This document shows positions 26,716 through 34,920 of a DNA stretch of 64,000 bases, in pieces (the stretch's first letter is position 1; each line of letters opens with the position of its first letter). The stretch is from contig NZ_CP095049.1 of NCBI RefSeq assembly GCF_022919135.1, positions 1,240,001-1,304,000 of the forward strand, written 5' to 3'. The stretch comes from Hymenobacter cellulosivorans (GTDB lineage: Bacteria > Bacteroidota > Bacteroidia > Cytophagales > Hymenobacteraceae). A program made the position numbers and the translations under genes. The notes below the pieces were generated by a model. It did no database searches. It saw nothing but the letters and a program-made list of their open reading frames with translations, and was not told the DNA's origin.

Positions 26716-27240
26716 ATGACCCGCTGGCTGTTCCTGCTTATTTTTCTGTTTACCATCGGGGCGGCCCTGATCTACGCCTACGTGGGCGGCTTCAAGACGC
26801 CCACCGTCACCGTCACGACTACCAAAGCGCCCATCTTTCTGGCCGGTCAGGCCTTTGTAGGCTCGGCCAATGATGAGCGGTTCGGACCCCTGTTTCGCAG
26901 CGTGAAGGAGGCACAGGACCAGGGCAAGCTGCGCGGGGAACTGGCCAACATTTACTACAACGACCCGGCCAAGGCCCGCGACACAGTGCGCGCCTTCGTC
27001 GGCCTGATTGTGGCCGATACCGTGTCGCAGCAGTTACCGGCGGGCTACAAGTACCGCACGTTTGGGGCTGGGCAGCGGGTGGTGCAGGCCCGTACCACGG
27101 CCAGCTATCTGGTAGCCCCTGGCAAGCTCTATCCCGCCATTACCGACGCCGTGAAGCAGCAGCAGCTCAAGCTGCGCCACGTGTACCTGGAACGGTTTCC
27201 CGAGCAGGGCGAGTCCGAAGTACTGGCCGTGGTTGAGTAG
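26716..27240 (+). CDS. Membrane-anchored GyrI-like protein resembling TEX264
   Basis: A 174-residue protein with one N-terminal membrane helix (residues 3-24) and a soluble domain that looks like a GyrI-like (SOUL-type) ligand-binding fold. From memory, it follows the layout of human TEX264: N-terminal anchor, a stretch NIYYNDPAKARDTVRAFVGL comparable to VYYDNP...CRCAVGSIL, a YKYRTFGAGQRVVQA segment comparable to FKVFSFPAPSHVVTA, and LYPAITDAVKQQQLKL comparable to VHPALDTYIKERKL, closing with YLERFPEQGE. That comparison is recalled, not computed. It starts 9 bases after the ABC exporter half, suggesting a linked role. Otherwise it would be called hypothetical. Confidence 0.6.
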   Translation: MTRWLFLLIFLFTIGAALIYAYVGGFKTPTVTVTTTKAPIFLAGQAFVGSANDERFGPLFRSVKEAQDQGKLRGELANIYYNDPAKARDTVRAFVGLIVADTVSQQLPAGYKYRTFGAGQRVVQARTTASYLVAPGKLYPAITDAVKQQQLKLRHVYLERFPEQGESEVLAVVE

Positions 27241-27254
27241 CTGATTGAACTTAG

Positions 27255-27298
27255 CTACAAAAAAGGCCATTCCTGAAAAGGAATGGCCTTTTTTGTAG
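27255..27298. terminator. Bidirectional terminator
   Basis: A perfect 19-base stem (27255-27273 with 27280-27298) around a 6-base loop, with A- and T-runs inside the stem ends, serves both convergent neighbours. Confidence 0.93.
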
Positions 27299-27311
27299 CT
27301 ATTAGCTGCTG

Positions 27312-27995
27312 TTAACGCCCCAAGTAGAAGGCCGCGCCTATCGCCAGGGAACCCAAGGAGAAAGAAGCTCCCAAACCTGATTCGGTAGTCTCAGTTGTAC
27401 GGATGGGTTCCTGCTGGAAAGAATCGGTGGCCACGGTCGTGTTCTTGCTGTAGCCCACGTTGCCTAGAGTTATTTCTAGGCCAAGCTTGGGGGTTGGAAA
27501 GTAAGCAAAGCCAGGCGTAAGAAGTCCATAATATCCTCGGTTCTTACGCGTGGATAAGGAAGCGTTATTGTCTTCCGATTCGCCACTGGAGCGGGAGTAT
27601 CCAGCTTCTAACTGGCCGAAAAAGCCGGCCTTTTCACCCAGCATTTTGTAGTAGCGCACAAATGGACCGAGCTGGTAGCCGTTGCCCTTGGTAGTGTAGG
27701 TGTTCTTAATGCCGACATTGTCGAAACCTTCACTTTCAGACCGAGAATGGTTATAAGCGGTGATTAAGCCCAGTACCAGGTTATCAGCTAGAAAATAGCC
27801 TGCTCGGGGAGACAGTGAAAAGCTAGTGCTTTCCGAATGGCCGGTTTGTGATTGGTAAGAAGCGGTATACTCTGCTTTAGATTTGGAAGCACCAAGCCCA
27901 CCACCTAGTAGCACAGTTCCTGCCTTGGTTTGAGCCTGAGCACTCAGGGCGCTGCCACCCAACAATAGGGCAGCAACACAAATACATTTGTTCAT
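27312..27995 (-). CDS. Outer-membrane beta-barrel protein, paralogue 1
   Basis: A 227-residue protein with a signal peptide (MNKCICVAALLLGGSALSAQAQT) and alternating beta-strand pattern ending in LGSLAIGAAFYLGR, a typical C-terminal barrel strand. Repeated motifs SLSPRAGYFLADNLVLGLIT and YQLGPFVRYYKMLGEKAGFFGQL are shared with the neighbouring paralogue. It probably forms an eight- to ten-stranded OmpX/OmpW-like barrel. Ligand or role unknown. Confidence 0.85.
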   Translation of the reverse strand: MNKCICVAALLLGGSALSAQAQTKAGTVLLGGGLGASKSKAEYTASYQSQTGHSESTSFSLSPRAGYFLADNLVLGLITAYNHSRSESEGFDNVGIKNTYTTKGNGYQLGPFVRYYKMLGEKAGFFGQLEAGYSRSSGESEDNNASLSTRKNRGYYGLLTPGFAYFPTPKLGLEITLGNVGYSKNTTVATDSFQQEPIRTTETTESGLGASFSLGSLAIGAAFYLGR

Positions 27996-28123
27996 GAAAA
28001 TGGGAAAATAGTGGAGTTGGATAAAGCACGTAAGTGCGGCAAACGCCTGTCTAGAATAAGCTTGCCGTCACTCAGTGACCGGATAAACGGCCGCGCATAG
28101 AGTATCGTGTATATAGCATAAAA

Positions 28124-28154
28124 AAAAGCCCCGGACCACATATCCGGGGCTTTT
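28124..28154 (-). terminator. Terminator after the second outer-membrane barrel gene
   Basis: A perfect 12-base stem (AAAAGCCCCGGA with TCCGGGGCTTTT) followed on the minus strand by more T's. Confidence 0.9.
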
Positions 28155-28172
28155 CAATAGGATATGGCTGCT

Positions 28173-28868
28173 CTAGCGGCCGAAATAGAACGTGCCGCCG
28201 AACTGCAACTGGTCGAGGCCGAAATAGGCGCCCAGGTTGCTGGTCTTGTTCTCGTAGTCCGGTGGTGCGGTGCCCGCGTTGGTGGGGTAGTCGTAGCTCA
28301 ACCGGTCGTACTGCAGCCCACCGATAGAGGCGCTCAGGCCCAATTTGGGAATGGGGAAGAATACGATGCTGGGCGTCAGCCCGGCATACAACCCCTTGGC
28401 CTTGAATTCACTGATCAGTGGCTGGGGGCTGTTATTAGTGTAGTCGTAGCTCTTCTGACTTTGAAAGCCCCCATTCAGCGTGCCTACTACGCCAAACTGC
28501 TCGCTGATCATCTTGTAGTATTGCACAAACGGGCCTACACTGAGCGTAGTCGTGGGGTCGAGTTCGGCCCGCACCACGCCCGGAGCAGGGGAATAGGTGG
28601 AATACGGCTCCCGATAAGCCGAATAACCTACCGACAAGCCAATAGCGAGGTTATCGGCCAAGAAGTAGCCAATGGAAGGACTGATACCAAACTCGCTCGA
28701 TGTCGTTTCAACGCTGGTCGCCCGGCCATTGATTGAGGCGCTGTTGGTCCGCTCCGTACGGTTATAGCCTACGTTGCCGCCGAGCGAGAGGGTGCCAGCT
28801 GCAATGCTTTGTGCCTGGATGGCTTCGGCGCTGAAGGCCAACAAGCCCAGCAGGAATAACTTTTTCAT
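28173..28868 (-). CDS. Outer-membrane beta-barrel protein, paralogue 2
   Basis: A 231-residue exported barrel with a signal peptide (MKKLFLLGLLAFSAEAIQAQ). It matches the neighbouring paralogue in GYFLADNLAIGLSVGYS, VGPFVQYYKMISEQFGVVG, TPSIVFFPIPKLGLSASIGG and the final strand LQFGGTFYFGR. An exact -7 promoter element is found about 25 bases before the start, and each paralogue has its own transcription unit, so they are likely regulated separately. Function unknown. Confidence 0.85.
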   Translation of the reverse strand: MKKLFLLGLLAFSAEAIQAQSIAAGTLSLGGNVGYNRTERTNSASINGRATSVETTSSEFGISPSIGYFLADNLAIGLSVGYSAYREPYSTYSPAPGVVRAELDPTTTLSVGPFVQYYKMISEQFGVVGTLNGGFQSQKSYDYTNNSPQPLISEFKAKGLYAGLTPSIVFFPIPKLGLSASIGGLQYDRLSYDYPTNAGTAPPDYENKTSNLGAYFGLDQLQFGGTFYFGR

Positions 28869-28891
28869 AGGGAAAAGAAATAGTGAAGCGA

Positions 28892-28899
28892 CAAAGATA
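28892..28899 (-). promoter_or_regulatory. -7 promoter element for outer-membrane barrel paralogue 2
   Basis: The minus strand reads TATCTTTG, an exact TAnnTTTG match 24 bases before the start codon. Confidence 0.5.
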
Positions 28900-28947
28900 T
28901 AGGCTGGAATCTATGTAGTATCCTTCCGGGGATAAATCAGAACAAAT

Positions 28948-28982
28948 AAAAAAGGCCTTTCCGGGTAAGGAAAGGCCTTTTT
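28948..28982 (-). terminator. Terminator of tRNA-Pro(CGG)
   Basis: A 14-base stem (AAAAAGGCCTTTCC with GGAAAGGCCTTTTT) right after the tRNA 3' end gives a T-run on the minus strand. Confidence 0.88.
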
Positions 28983-28987
28983 ATAAG

Positions 28988-29061
28988 TCGGGGTGGCAGG
29001 ATTCGAACCTACGGCCTCGTCGTCCCGAACGACGCGCGCTACCGGGCTGCGCTACACCCCG
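28988..29061 (-). tRNA. tRNA-Pro (anticodon CGG)
   Basis: A 74-base cloverleaf on the minus strand: acceptor CGGGGTG/CACCCCG with discriminator A, anticodon stem CGTCG/CGACG and loop TTCGGGA (anticodon CGG), T loop TTCGAAT. CCA is not encoded. Confidence 0.96.
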
Positions 29062-29104
29062 AATGCCGAGTGGGGTAAACTCGGTAAGTACTATTATGGC
29101 CGAA

Positions 29105-29136
29105 AAAAGCCTCCAGACCGAAGTCTGGAGGCTTTT
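29105..29136 (-). terminator. Terminator of tRNA-Pro(GGG)
   Basis: A perfect 13-base stem (AAAAGCCTCCAGA with TCTGGAGGCTTTT) lies between the two tRNA-Pro genes and gives a T-run on the minus strand, so the two are separate or partly separate transcripts. Confidence 0.85.
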
Positions 29137-29155
29137 CGAACAGTAAACTGTTCTG

Positions 29156-29229
29156 TCGGAGTGGCAGGATTCGAACCTACGACCTCCAGCACCCCATGCT
29201 GGCGCGATACCAGGCTACGCTACACCCCG
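29156..29229 (-). tRNA. tRNA-Pro (anticodon GGG)
   Basis: A 74-base cloverleaf on the minus strand: acceptor CGGGGTG/CACTCCG with one G-U pair, anticodon stem CCAGC/GCTGG and loop ATGGGGT (anticodon GGG), T loop TTCGAAT, discriminator A. CCA is not encoded. Confidence 0.95.
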
Positions 29230-29242
29230 AGGAATCGAGTCA

Positions 29243-29274
29243 CAAAGGTAAGAGAGAAATTGAAAGTCATGCAA
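29243..29274 (-). promoter_or_regulatory. Promoter of tRNA-Pro(GGG)
   Basis: On the minus strand TTG (29274-29272), 21 bases, TACCTTTG (29250-29243): a full Bacteroidota promoter 14 bases before the tRNA 5' end. The rest of 29275-29530 shows no gene. Confidence 0.8.
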
Positions 29275-29530
29275 GAGTTGATACTATCTTTTTTGTAAAA
29301 CCAGGGCTTGGGGACATAGATGCCTGAAAGACAGGTGGAAATATTTGGCGGTTAGGGTGTCGATTTTGCTGCCGTTTCAAAGCTTCTGAGGCTGCTAGAG
29401 TTGGGCATACGGTTTGTATGGCTGGACTAGGGCGCAATTTTGCGCCGCCTCATTTGGAATTTACGCTTGATAATGAGTAATATAGCTACTCGGCTACCCT
29501 CTGTTTTTACCAGAAGCAAGGACTATTTTT

Positions 29531-29538
29531 TACTTTTG
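29531..29538 (+). promoter_or_regulatory. -7 promoter element for the small secreted protein
   Basis: TACTTTTG is an exact -7 element. It places the transcript start near 29545 and rules out the longer open frame that begins at 29440. Confidence 0.55.
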
Positions 29539-29580
29539 CTGCCGCATAATGAAATGTCTTCTACTACGTTTGGGCTGGGT

Positions 29581-30054
29581 ATGAAAACGGTTGTGGTTAC
29601 CCTCAGTTTGGGAATAGGAATGCTGCTGAGCCTCGGAACGGCCCAGGCACAAACGAAACCGGCGGCTAAAGCGCCCGTCAAAGCACCGGCTCCCGCCGCC
29701 AAAGCAGCAGTTGCGGCCAAGCCCGCTACAGCTACTATGGTAGCCGAAGCCAAACCCGCTCCCCCGGAGCTCATTACCAGCAAAATGGAAGTAGCACCAC
29801 CTTCCACCGACGCCATCAAAGTGCGGGTCGATACCAATCCGCTGACCAAGCGCCTGATTGTGCGCACCAATGCCACCGGGCCCACCCGCGTGGAAGTCAA
29901 TGACGCCAACGGCCGTCCGGTTCTTACCCGCGACCTGATGGCCGGCGACGAGGCTATTACGCTGGATGTTAGTCAGTTGCCAGCCGGTTCCTATATTGTG
30001 CAGTGTACTTCCGGCACTCGTAGCGGTATGCGCCGGGTGATGGTCGGCCAATAG
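29581..30054 (+). CDS. Small secreted Ala/Pro/Lys-rich protein with a T9SS sorting-domain-like C-terminus
   Basis: A 157-residue exported protein. The ATG at 29581 gives a clean signal peptide (MKTVVVTLSLGIGMLLSLGT then AQAQT); an alternative ATG at 29554 cannot be excluded. Residues about 26-75 are Ala/Lys/Pro-rich and likely extended. The last ~80 residues (KRLIVRTNATGPTRVEVNDA, GRPVLTRDLMAGDEAITLDV, LPAGSYIVQC, RRVMVG) have the beta-sandwich pattern of type IX secretion C-terminal sorting domains. The cargo before that domain is nearly nothing, so it is either a tiny cargo or a free-standing domain of this fold. Confidence 0.72.
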   Translation: MKTVVVTLSLGIGMLLSLGTAQAQTKPAAKAPVKAPAPAAKAAVAAKPATATMVAEAKPAPPELITSKMEVAPPSTDAIKVRVDTNPLTKRLIVRTNATGPTRVEVNDANGRPVLTRDLMAGDEAITLDVSQLPAGSYIVQCTSGTRSGMRRVMVGQ

Positions 30055-30077
30055 CCTTCTACCTTTGAATAATGCTG

Positions 30078-30114
30078 AGCCCTTGCGGACCTGTTTCGCA
30101 AGGGCTTTCTTTTG
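30078..30114 (+). terminator. Terminator after the small secreted protein gene
   Basis: A perfect 10-base stem (AGCCCTTGCG with CGCAAGGGCT) followed by TTCTTTTG. Confidence 0.82.
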
Positions 30115-30158
30115 CCCTTTAGTTTACTGATCAGCTATTGTATCCTGCTTGGCCACTG

Positions 30159-31301
30159 ATGAGCACAGCCAACCTTTCTTACTGGGAGCACCAGAGCTTT
30201 TTGTCCGGCTTCGACGTGGTGATAATAGGGGCGGGCCTGGTCGGGCTCACCACGGCTATTTACACGCGTCAGCGCCACCCGCACGCCCGGATTGCGGTGC
30301 TGGAGCGCGACGTGCTGCCCAACGGGGCCAGTACTAAAAATGCCGGATTCGCTTGCTTCGGCAGCATCTCCGAGTTGCTGGAACAGGAAAAGAAGGGTGG
30401 CTCGGCAGCGCTGCTAGAAGTAGTGCAGGCCCGCTGGGAAGGCTTGGCCCTGTTGCGCAGCCTGATCGGCGAGGAGGCCTTACGCTACCAGCCGGTCGGG
30501 GGCTACGAGCTATTTCGCTCCGCCGACGAGGAGCTGGCCGCTACCTGCCGACAGCATATCCCGTACTTCAACGAGTTGCTGGCCCCCATTATTGGTACCG
30601 AAAATATTTACCGTGACGCCACTGCTCACCTGCCGGCTACGGGCTTGGCGGGCGTAACGGTCATGCTGGAAAACAGGGCAGAAGGGGCGCTACACACGGG
30701 GCGGCTGATGCACGCGCTGCTCAAGCGGGCTTGGCAAGACAATATCGTGGTGCTGCACAGCTGCCCCGTAACCCGGCTGGAACCAGGGCCAAACTCGGCG
30801 CGACTGCATACACCACTGGCGCTGCTGGAAGCCGGGCAGGTAGTAGTGGCCACCAATGCCTTCAGTCGGCAGTTTTTTCCCGAGCTCGATGTGGTGCCCG
30901 GCCGTGGGCAGGTGCTCGTCACGGAGCCCATTGAGGGCCTGAACCTGCCCGGCACGTTCCATTACGACAAAGGCTACTATTACTTTCGGCAGGTCGACGG
31001 CCGAATTCTGCTCGGTGGGGGCCGCAACCTCGACTTTGCCGCCGAAGCCACCACCGAGGCCGGCCTGACCAGCTTGGTCCAGACCCAGCTGGAAAAGCTG
31101 CTGCGGGAAGTTATCCTACCGGGCCGCACCCCGCGCATCGACTACCGCTGGAGCGGCACCATGGCCTTTGGGTCGGAACTGGCTCCGATTATTCGGCCCC
31201 TGGCGCCGGGCGTTTTCGGGGCCTTGCGCTGCAATGGCATGGGCGTGGCCCTGGGAGCCCGCACCGGGCAGTTGGCGGCCGAGATGCTTGACGGCCTGTA
31301 G
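30159..31301 (+). CDS. FAD-dependent oxidoreductase, glycine/D-amino-acid oxidase (DadA-like) family
   Basis: A 380-residue flavoprotein. The dinucleotide fold is at VVIIGAGLVGLTTAIYTRQR near residue 25, followed by the Glu that holds the FAD ribose (VLERDVLPNGASTKNAGFAC). The C-terminal part has YYYFRQVDGRILLGGGRN, YRWSGTMAFGSELAPI and CNGMGVALGARTGQLAAEML, the standard second FAD-binding segment of the DAO family. The ATG at 30159 was preferred to an upstream weak start at 30138. The substrate is probably an amine or amino acid; nothing nearby narrows it. Confidence 0.9.
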   Translation: MSTANLSYWEHQSFLSGFDVVIIGAGLVGLTTAIYTRQRHPHARIAVLERDVLPNGASTKNAGFACFGSISELLEQEKKGGSAALLEVVQARWEGLALLRSLIGEEALRYQPVGGYELFRSADEELAATCRQHIPYFNELLAPIIGTENIYRDATAHLPATGLAGVTVMLENRAEGALHTGRLMHALLKRAWQDNIVVLHSCPVTRLEPGPNSARLHTPLALLEAGQVVVATNAFSRQFFPELDVVPGRGQVLVTEPIEGLNLPGTFHYDKGYYYFRQVDGRILLGGGRNLDFAAEATTEAGLTSLVQTQLEKLLREVILPGRTPRIDYRWSGTMAFGSELAPIIRPLAPGVFGALRCNGMGVALGARTGQLAAEMLDGL

Positions 31302-31356
31302 ACGCAGACGCCCCATTTAGCCCCGAACATTTCGATGGTAGGAGAAAAGAATCTTC

Positions 31357-31659
31357 GTGGGCCTAGTGCCAGGTATTGGGTCTAAAAGCCGTTTCGAATA
31401 CCTGCTGACCGTGCTTGGAGGCTGCTGGTCTGGCTGGCACCTACTGCTAATCAGCGTGCTCCAAACTAAGCTCATCTGGTACGACGCACCCATCTGCCCG
31501 GTGCCGGCCGCAGCCGCAGTAGAGCATTTTCGGCTGCCGGCGTTGCGGCCCCTCGGGTGGGTGCTGGTTTCGTTGGGCTGGTTCTGGGGGCCTTATGCCA
31601 ATCTGATGCAGCATATGACCACCGCCCACCGCCAGCACTATGCCGAGGCCGAGCTGTAG
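31357..31659 (+). CDS. Possible small membrane protein, unrecognised
   Basis: A 100-codon frame starting with GTG. It shows the strong G/C third-position preference of real genes here, and two apolar segments (YLLTVLGGCWSGWHLLLISV and LGWVLVSLGWFWGPYANLMQ). I recognise no family. It may be a genuine orphan or the tail of a decayed gene, as nothing else explains 31302-31752. No clear promoter or ribosome binding site was seen. Confidence 0.35.
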   Translation: MGLVPGIGSKSRFEYLLTVLGGCWSGWHLLLISVLQTKLIWYDAPICPVPAAAAVEHFRLPALRPLGWVLVSLGWFWGPYANLMQHMTTAHRQHYAEAEL

Positions 31660-31752
31660 TTTGGCCGCCACCTGCAGCGGCCGCAGGCGGTCCTGCCAAC
31701 CCTACGCATTCTGCGGTAACAGCTTGCGCGCCACGCGTCAGTTAGGGCAGAT

Positions 31753-33537
31753 TTAGGCTTCCTCGTTCTGCAATTGCCGCTCATACAGCGCCCGGTACAA
31801 GCCTTCCTCCTGAGCCATCAGGGCCTCGTGGGTGCCGTGTTGCACAATCACGCCGTCGTCGAGTACCAGGATTTCATCGGCCAGCTTCACCGACGACACC
31901 CGGTGCGAAATGATCAGGCTGGTGCGGTTGTGCATGATGCGCTGCAGGCTATTTAGGATGGCGTTTTCGGTGTTGGTATCCACCGCCGAGAGCGAGTCGT
32001 CCAGAATCAGGATTTTGGGCTCCTTCACCAGGGCCCGGGCAATGCTGACGCGCTGCTTCTGCCCGCCCGAGAGCGTAATGCCTCGCTCACCGAGCTTGGT
32101 GTCGAAGCCCTCGGGGAAGCGGATGATATTGTCGTAGACGTTGGCATCCTTGGCCGCCTGCTGCATCCGCTCTTCGCTGGGGTTGTCGAGGCCGAAGTTG
32201 ATGTTGTTGCGGATGCTGTCCGAAAACAGGAACACATCCTGGGGCACGTAGCCAATTTGCTCCCGCAGGGAGTTGAGCGAGAAGTCCCGCACGTCCACGC
32301 TGTCCACACTGATTTGGCCTTCCGTGACGTCGTACAGACGGCAGAGCAGGGCCGCAATGGTGCTTTTGCCCGAGCCGGTGTTGCCGATGACGGCCAAGGT
32401 CTGGCCGGGGTGGATACGGAATGAGACGTCACGCAGGGCCTGAATGCCGGTGTCGGGGTAGGTAAACGAAACGTGGTCGAAGACGATGTCGCCCTGAATT
32501 TCCTGCTGGATGTTCTGGCGCGAGACTATGTCGGTCTGCTGGTGCATAAACTCATTGATGCGGGCCTGGGAGGCTTCGGCGCGCTGCACCAGGGAAGAAG
32601 TCCAGCCCAGGGCCGTAACGGGCCAGGTCAGCAGGTTTACGTAAATCAGGAACTCAGCTATGCTACCCGTGGTGATGGTGCCCCGAATGACTTCCTGCCC
32701 GCCCACCCAAACGGTAACGATGGTGCTGATGCCAATCAGGAACAGAATCAGGGGGAAAAACAGGGAGTTGACGAAGTTCAGACTCAGCGACTTTTCCTTG
32801 TAGTTGTCACTGGCCGCGGTGAACTGCTGGTGGGAATCGTCTTCGCGCACAAAGGACTTGAGCACCCGAATGCCGGAAAACGACTCCTGCACGAAGGTCG
32901 TCATGGCCGCCAGGGAGCGTTGAATTTCGTCGGACTTACGCTCAATCAGGTTATTGACGTAGTAGATGCTCACCGACAGAATGGGCAGCGGAATCAGCGT
33001 GTATAAGGTCAGCTTCACGTTCACCATCAGCATGAGCGGGATGATGAGCACGAACAAAATGACCAGCTGCATGAAGTACATCAGCGCCGGCCCGATGTAC
33101 ATACGTACCCGGCCCACGTCTTCCGAAATCCGCGACATCAAATCCCCGGTGTTGTGGCGGCGGTAGAAGCTCAGCGGCAAAGACTGGTAGTGCTGGAAAA
33201 TTTCGTTTTTCTGGTCGTTTTCCACCAAGCGGCTCATCACAATAAGTGTCTGGCGCATGAAAAACAGGAAGATGCCGCGCAGCAAGGCCATCAGCACGAT
33301 GAGCAGGCCGTAGAGCAGCACGTTGCGGCCGAAGAGCTCATACACCCCACTCTGGGCCCGGGTGCCGGCGAAGAGGTGGTACAAATCGATACCCTCGCCC
33401 ACCAAATCGAAGGCGTAGCGCACAATTTGGGCCGGGAAAATGGCGAGTAGCGTGGACAGGGCCACGAACAGGACGCCGCCCAGGAAATGCCATTTGTAGC
33501 GGTACAGGTACTTATTGGTAGCGGATAATGCGCGCAC
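31753..33537 (-). CDS. ABC exporter half with a degenerate catalytic residue (BmrC/YheI-like)
   Basis: A 594-residue half-transporter with six membrane helices in residues 1-325 and an ATPase domain containing Walker A GNTGSGKST near 382, signature LSGGQKQRVSIARAL and Walker B ILILDDSLSAVD. The residue after the Walker B Asp is Asp instead of the catalytic Glu, as in the degenerate half of heterodimeric exporters (TM287, BmrC/YheI). The other exporter half at 24922 has the consensus Glu, so the two could form one transporter although they lie 5 kb apart on opposite strands. Substrate unknown. Confidence 0.9.
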   Translation of the reverse strand: MRALSATNKYLYRYKWHFLGGVLFVALSTLLAIFPAQIVRYAFDLVGEGIDLYHLFAGTRAQSGVYELFGRNVLLYGLLIVLMALLRGIFLFFMRQTLIVMSRLVENDQKNEIFQHYQSLPLSFYRRHNTGDLMSRISEDVGRVRMYIGPALMYFMQLVILFVLIIPLMLMVNVKLTLYTLIPLPILSVSIYYVNNLIERKSDEIQRSLAAMTTFVQESFSGIRVLKSFVREDDSHQQFTAASDNYKEKSLSLNFVNSLFFPLILFLIGISTIVTVWVGGQEVIRGTITTGSIAEFLIYVNLLTWPVTALGWTSSLVQRAEASQARINEFMHQQTDIVSRQNIQQEIQGDIVFDHVSFTYPDTGIQALRDVSFRIHPGQTLAVIGNTGSGKSTIAALLCRLYDVTEGQISVDSVDVRDFSLNSLREQIGYVPQDVFLFSDSIRNNINFGLDNPSEERMQQAAKDANVYDNIIRFPEGFDTKLGERGITLSGGQKQRVSIARALVKEPKILILDDSLSAVDTNTENAILNSLQRIMHNRTSLIISHRVSSVKLADEILVLDDGVIVQHGTHEALMAQEEGLYRALYERQLQNEEA

Positions 33538-33622
33538 GGAAGCTGGAGTTGGAGCAGGTTAAGAAGCCGTGACCTTTCCGGCAAATCCGGAAGGGTAGGG
33601 TGCCCGGCTAGGAAAAAATGGG

Positions 33623-33630
33623 TACTTTTG
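33623..33630 (+). promoter_or_regulatory. -7 promoter element for the leucine dehydrogenase gene
   Basis: TACTTTTG matches TAnnTTTG exactly, about 90 bases before the start codon; no -33 TTG is evident. Confidence 0.5.
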
Positions 33631-33720
33631 CACCCGAATTGAACAGACTACGCGCCCGTTCGTTCAAAGATACAACACCCGACCCCACCCATCTTCCCAC
33701 CCTTTTTTCAGTTTACTCAA

Positions 33721-34812
33721 ATGGTTGAAATCCAAACGCTGGCCGATACGTCGGTCTTCGGTCAGATTGCCGAGCATCAGCACGAGCAGGTTGTGTTCTG
33801 CCACGACCACGAAACCGGTTTGCGGGCCATCATCGGCATTCACAACACGGTACTGGGTCCGGCCCTGGGCGGTACCCGCATGTGGCACTACGCTTCCGAC
33901 ATGGAAGCCCTGAACGACGTACTCCGCCTCTCGCGCGGCATGACCTACAAAGCGGCCATTTCGGGCCTGAACCTAGGTGGAGGCAAAGCCGTCATCATCG
34001 GCGACGCCAAAACGCAGAAAACCGAAGCCCTGCTGCGCAAGTTCGGCCGCTTCGTGAAAAACCTGAACGGTAAGTATATCACGGCCGAAGATGTGAACAT
34101 GACCACCAAGGACATGGAGTACATCCGGATGGAAACCAAGCACGTAGCCGGCCTGCCCGAAAGCATGGGCGGAAGCGGTGACCCGTCGCCGGTAACGGCC
34201 TACGGCACCTACATGGGTATGAAGGCCGCCGCCAAAAAGGCGTTTGGCTCGGAAAGCCTGACCGGCAAGCGCATTGCCGTGCAGGGCGTGGGCCACGTGG
34301 GCACCTACCTGCTCGAGTACCTGCAGAAGGAAGGCGCCAAGCTCATCCTGACCGACTACTACGAAGACCGCGCCCTGGAAGCTGCCGCCCGCTTCGGCGC
34401 CGTAGCCGTGGGCCTCGATGAAATCTACGACCAGGACGTGGACATTTACTCGCCCTGCGCCCTGGGTGCCACCATCAACGACGATACCATCGACCGGCTC
34501 AAGTGCCGCGTTATTGCCGGCTGCGCCAACAACCAGCTCAAGAACGAAGACGTGCATGGCCCGGAGCTCGTGGAGCGCGGCATCGTGTACGCCCCCGACT
34601 TCCTGATTAATGCCGGTGGCCTGATCAACGTATATTCCGAAGTGGTAGGCAGCAGCCGGCAGGCAGCCCTTACCCAGACCGAAAAGATTTTCGACTTCAC
34701 TACCCAGGTGCTCAACAAAGCTGAGCAGGAGGGAAGTCACCCCCAGAAAGCTGCCATCCGGCAGGCCGAGGAGCGCATTGCTTCGCTCGGTAAAGTCAAA
34801 TCCACTTATTAA
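33721..34812 (+). CDS. Leucine dehydrogenase-type amino acid dehydrogenase (Glu/Leu/Phe/Val dehydrogenase family)
   Basis: A 363-residue NAD-dependent enzyme that reversibly deaminates branched-chain amino acids. The two active-site lysines are Lys77 in RGMTYKAAISGLN and Lys89 in LGGGKAVIIGD, in the spacing of Bacillus leucine dehydrogenase. The Rossmann motif is VQGVGHVGTYLLEYLQKEGA near residue 188, followed by LTDY, an acidic end that favours NAD over NADP. It starts at the ATG at 33721 and ends just ahead of a family B inverted repeat. The divergent gene is the degenerate ABC exporter half. Confidence 0.92.
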   Translation: MVEIQTLADTSVFGQIAEHQHEQVVFCHDHETGLRAIIGIHNTVLGPALGGTRMWHYASDMEALNDVLRLSRGMTYKAAISGLNLGGGKAVIIGDAKTQKTEALLRKFGRFVKNLNGKYITAEDVNMTTKDMEYIRMETKHVAGLPESMGGSGDPSPVTAYGTYMGMKAAAKKAFGSESLTGKRIAVQGVGHVGTYLLEYLQKEGAKLILTDYYEDRALEAAARFGAVAVGLDEIYDQDVDIYSPCALGATINDDTIDRLKCRVIAGCANNQLKNEDVHGPELVERGIVYAPDFLINAGGLINVYSEVVGSSRQAALTQTEKIFDFTTQVLNKAEQEGSHPQKAAIRQAEERIASLGKVKSTY

Positions 34813-34814
34813 GC

Positions 34815-34907
34815 GGTGAGATAGTGAACTGGTGAGAGGGTGAGTTTGTCGGCGGAGATGCGCAGACAGAACATCAACTCACTATTTCACCAGTTCACCA
34901 TCTCACC
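34815..34907. repeat. Intergenic inverted repeat, family B copy 1
   Basis: Arms 34815-34846 and 34876-34907 match as reverse complements in 28 of 32 positions. They are built from the short unit GGTGAGAT/GGTGAACT. The element begins 2 bases after the leucine dehydrogenase stop and ends 13 bases before the nusB ATG. Confidence 0.88.
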
Positions 34908-34920
34908 ATTTCCAAAGAAG

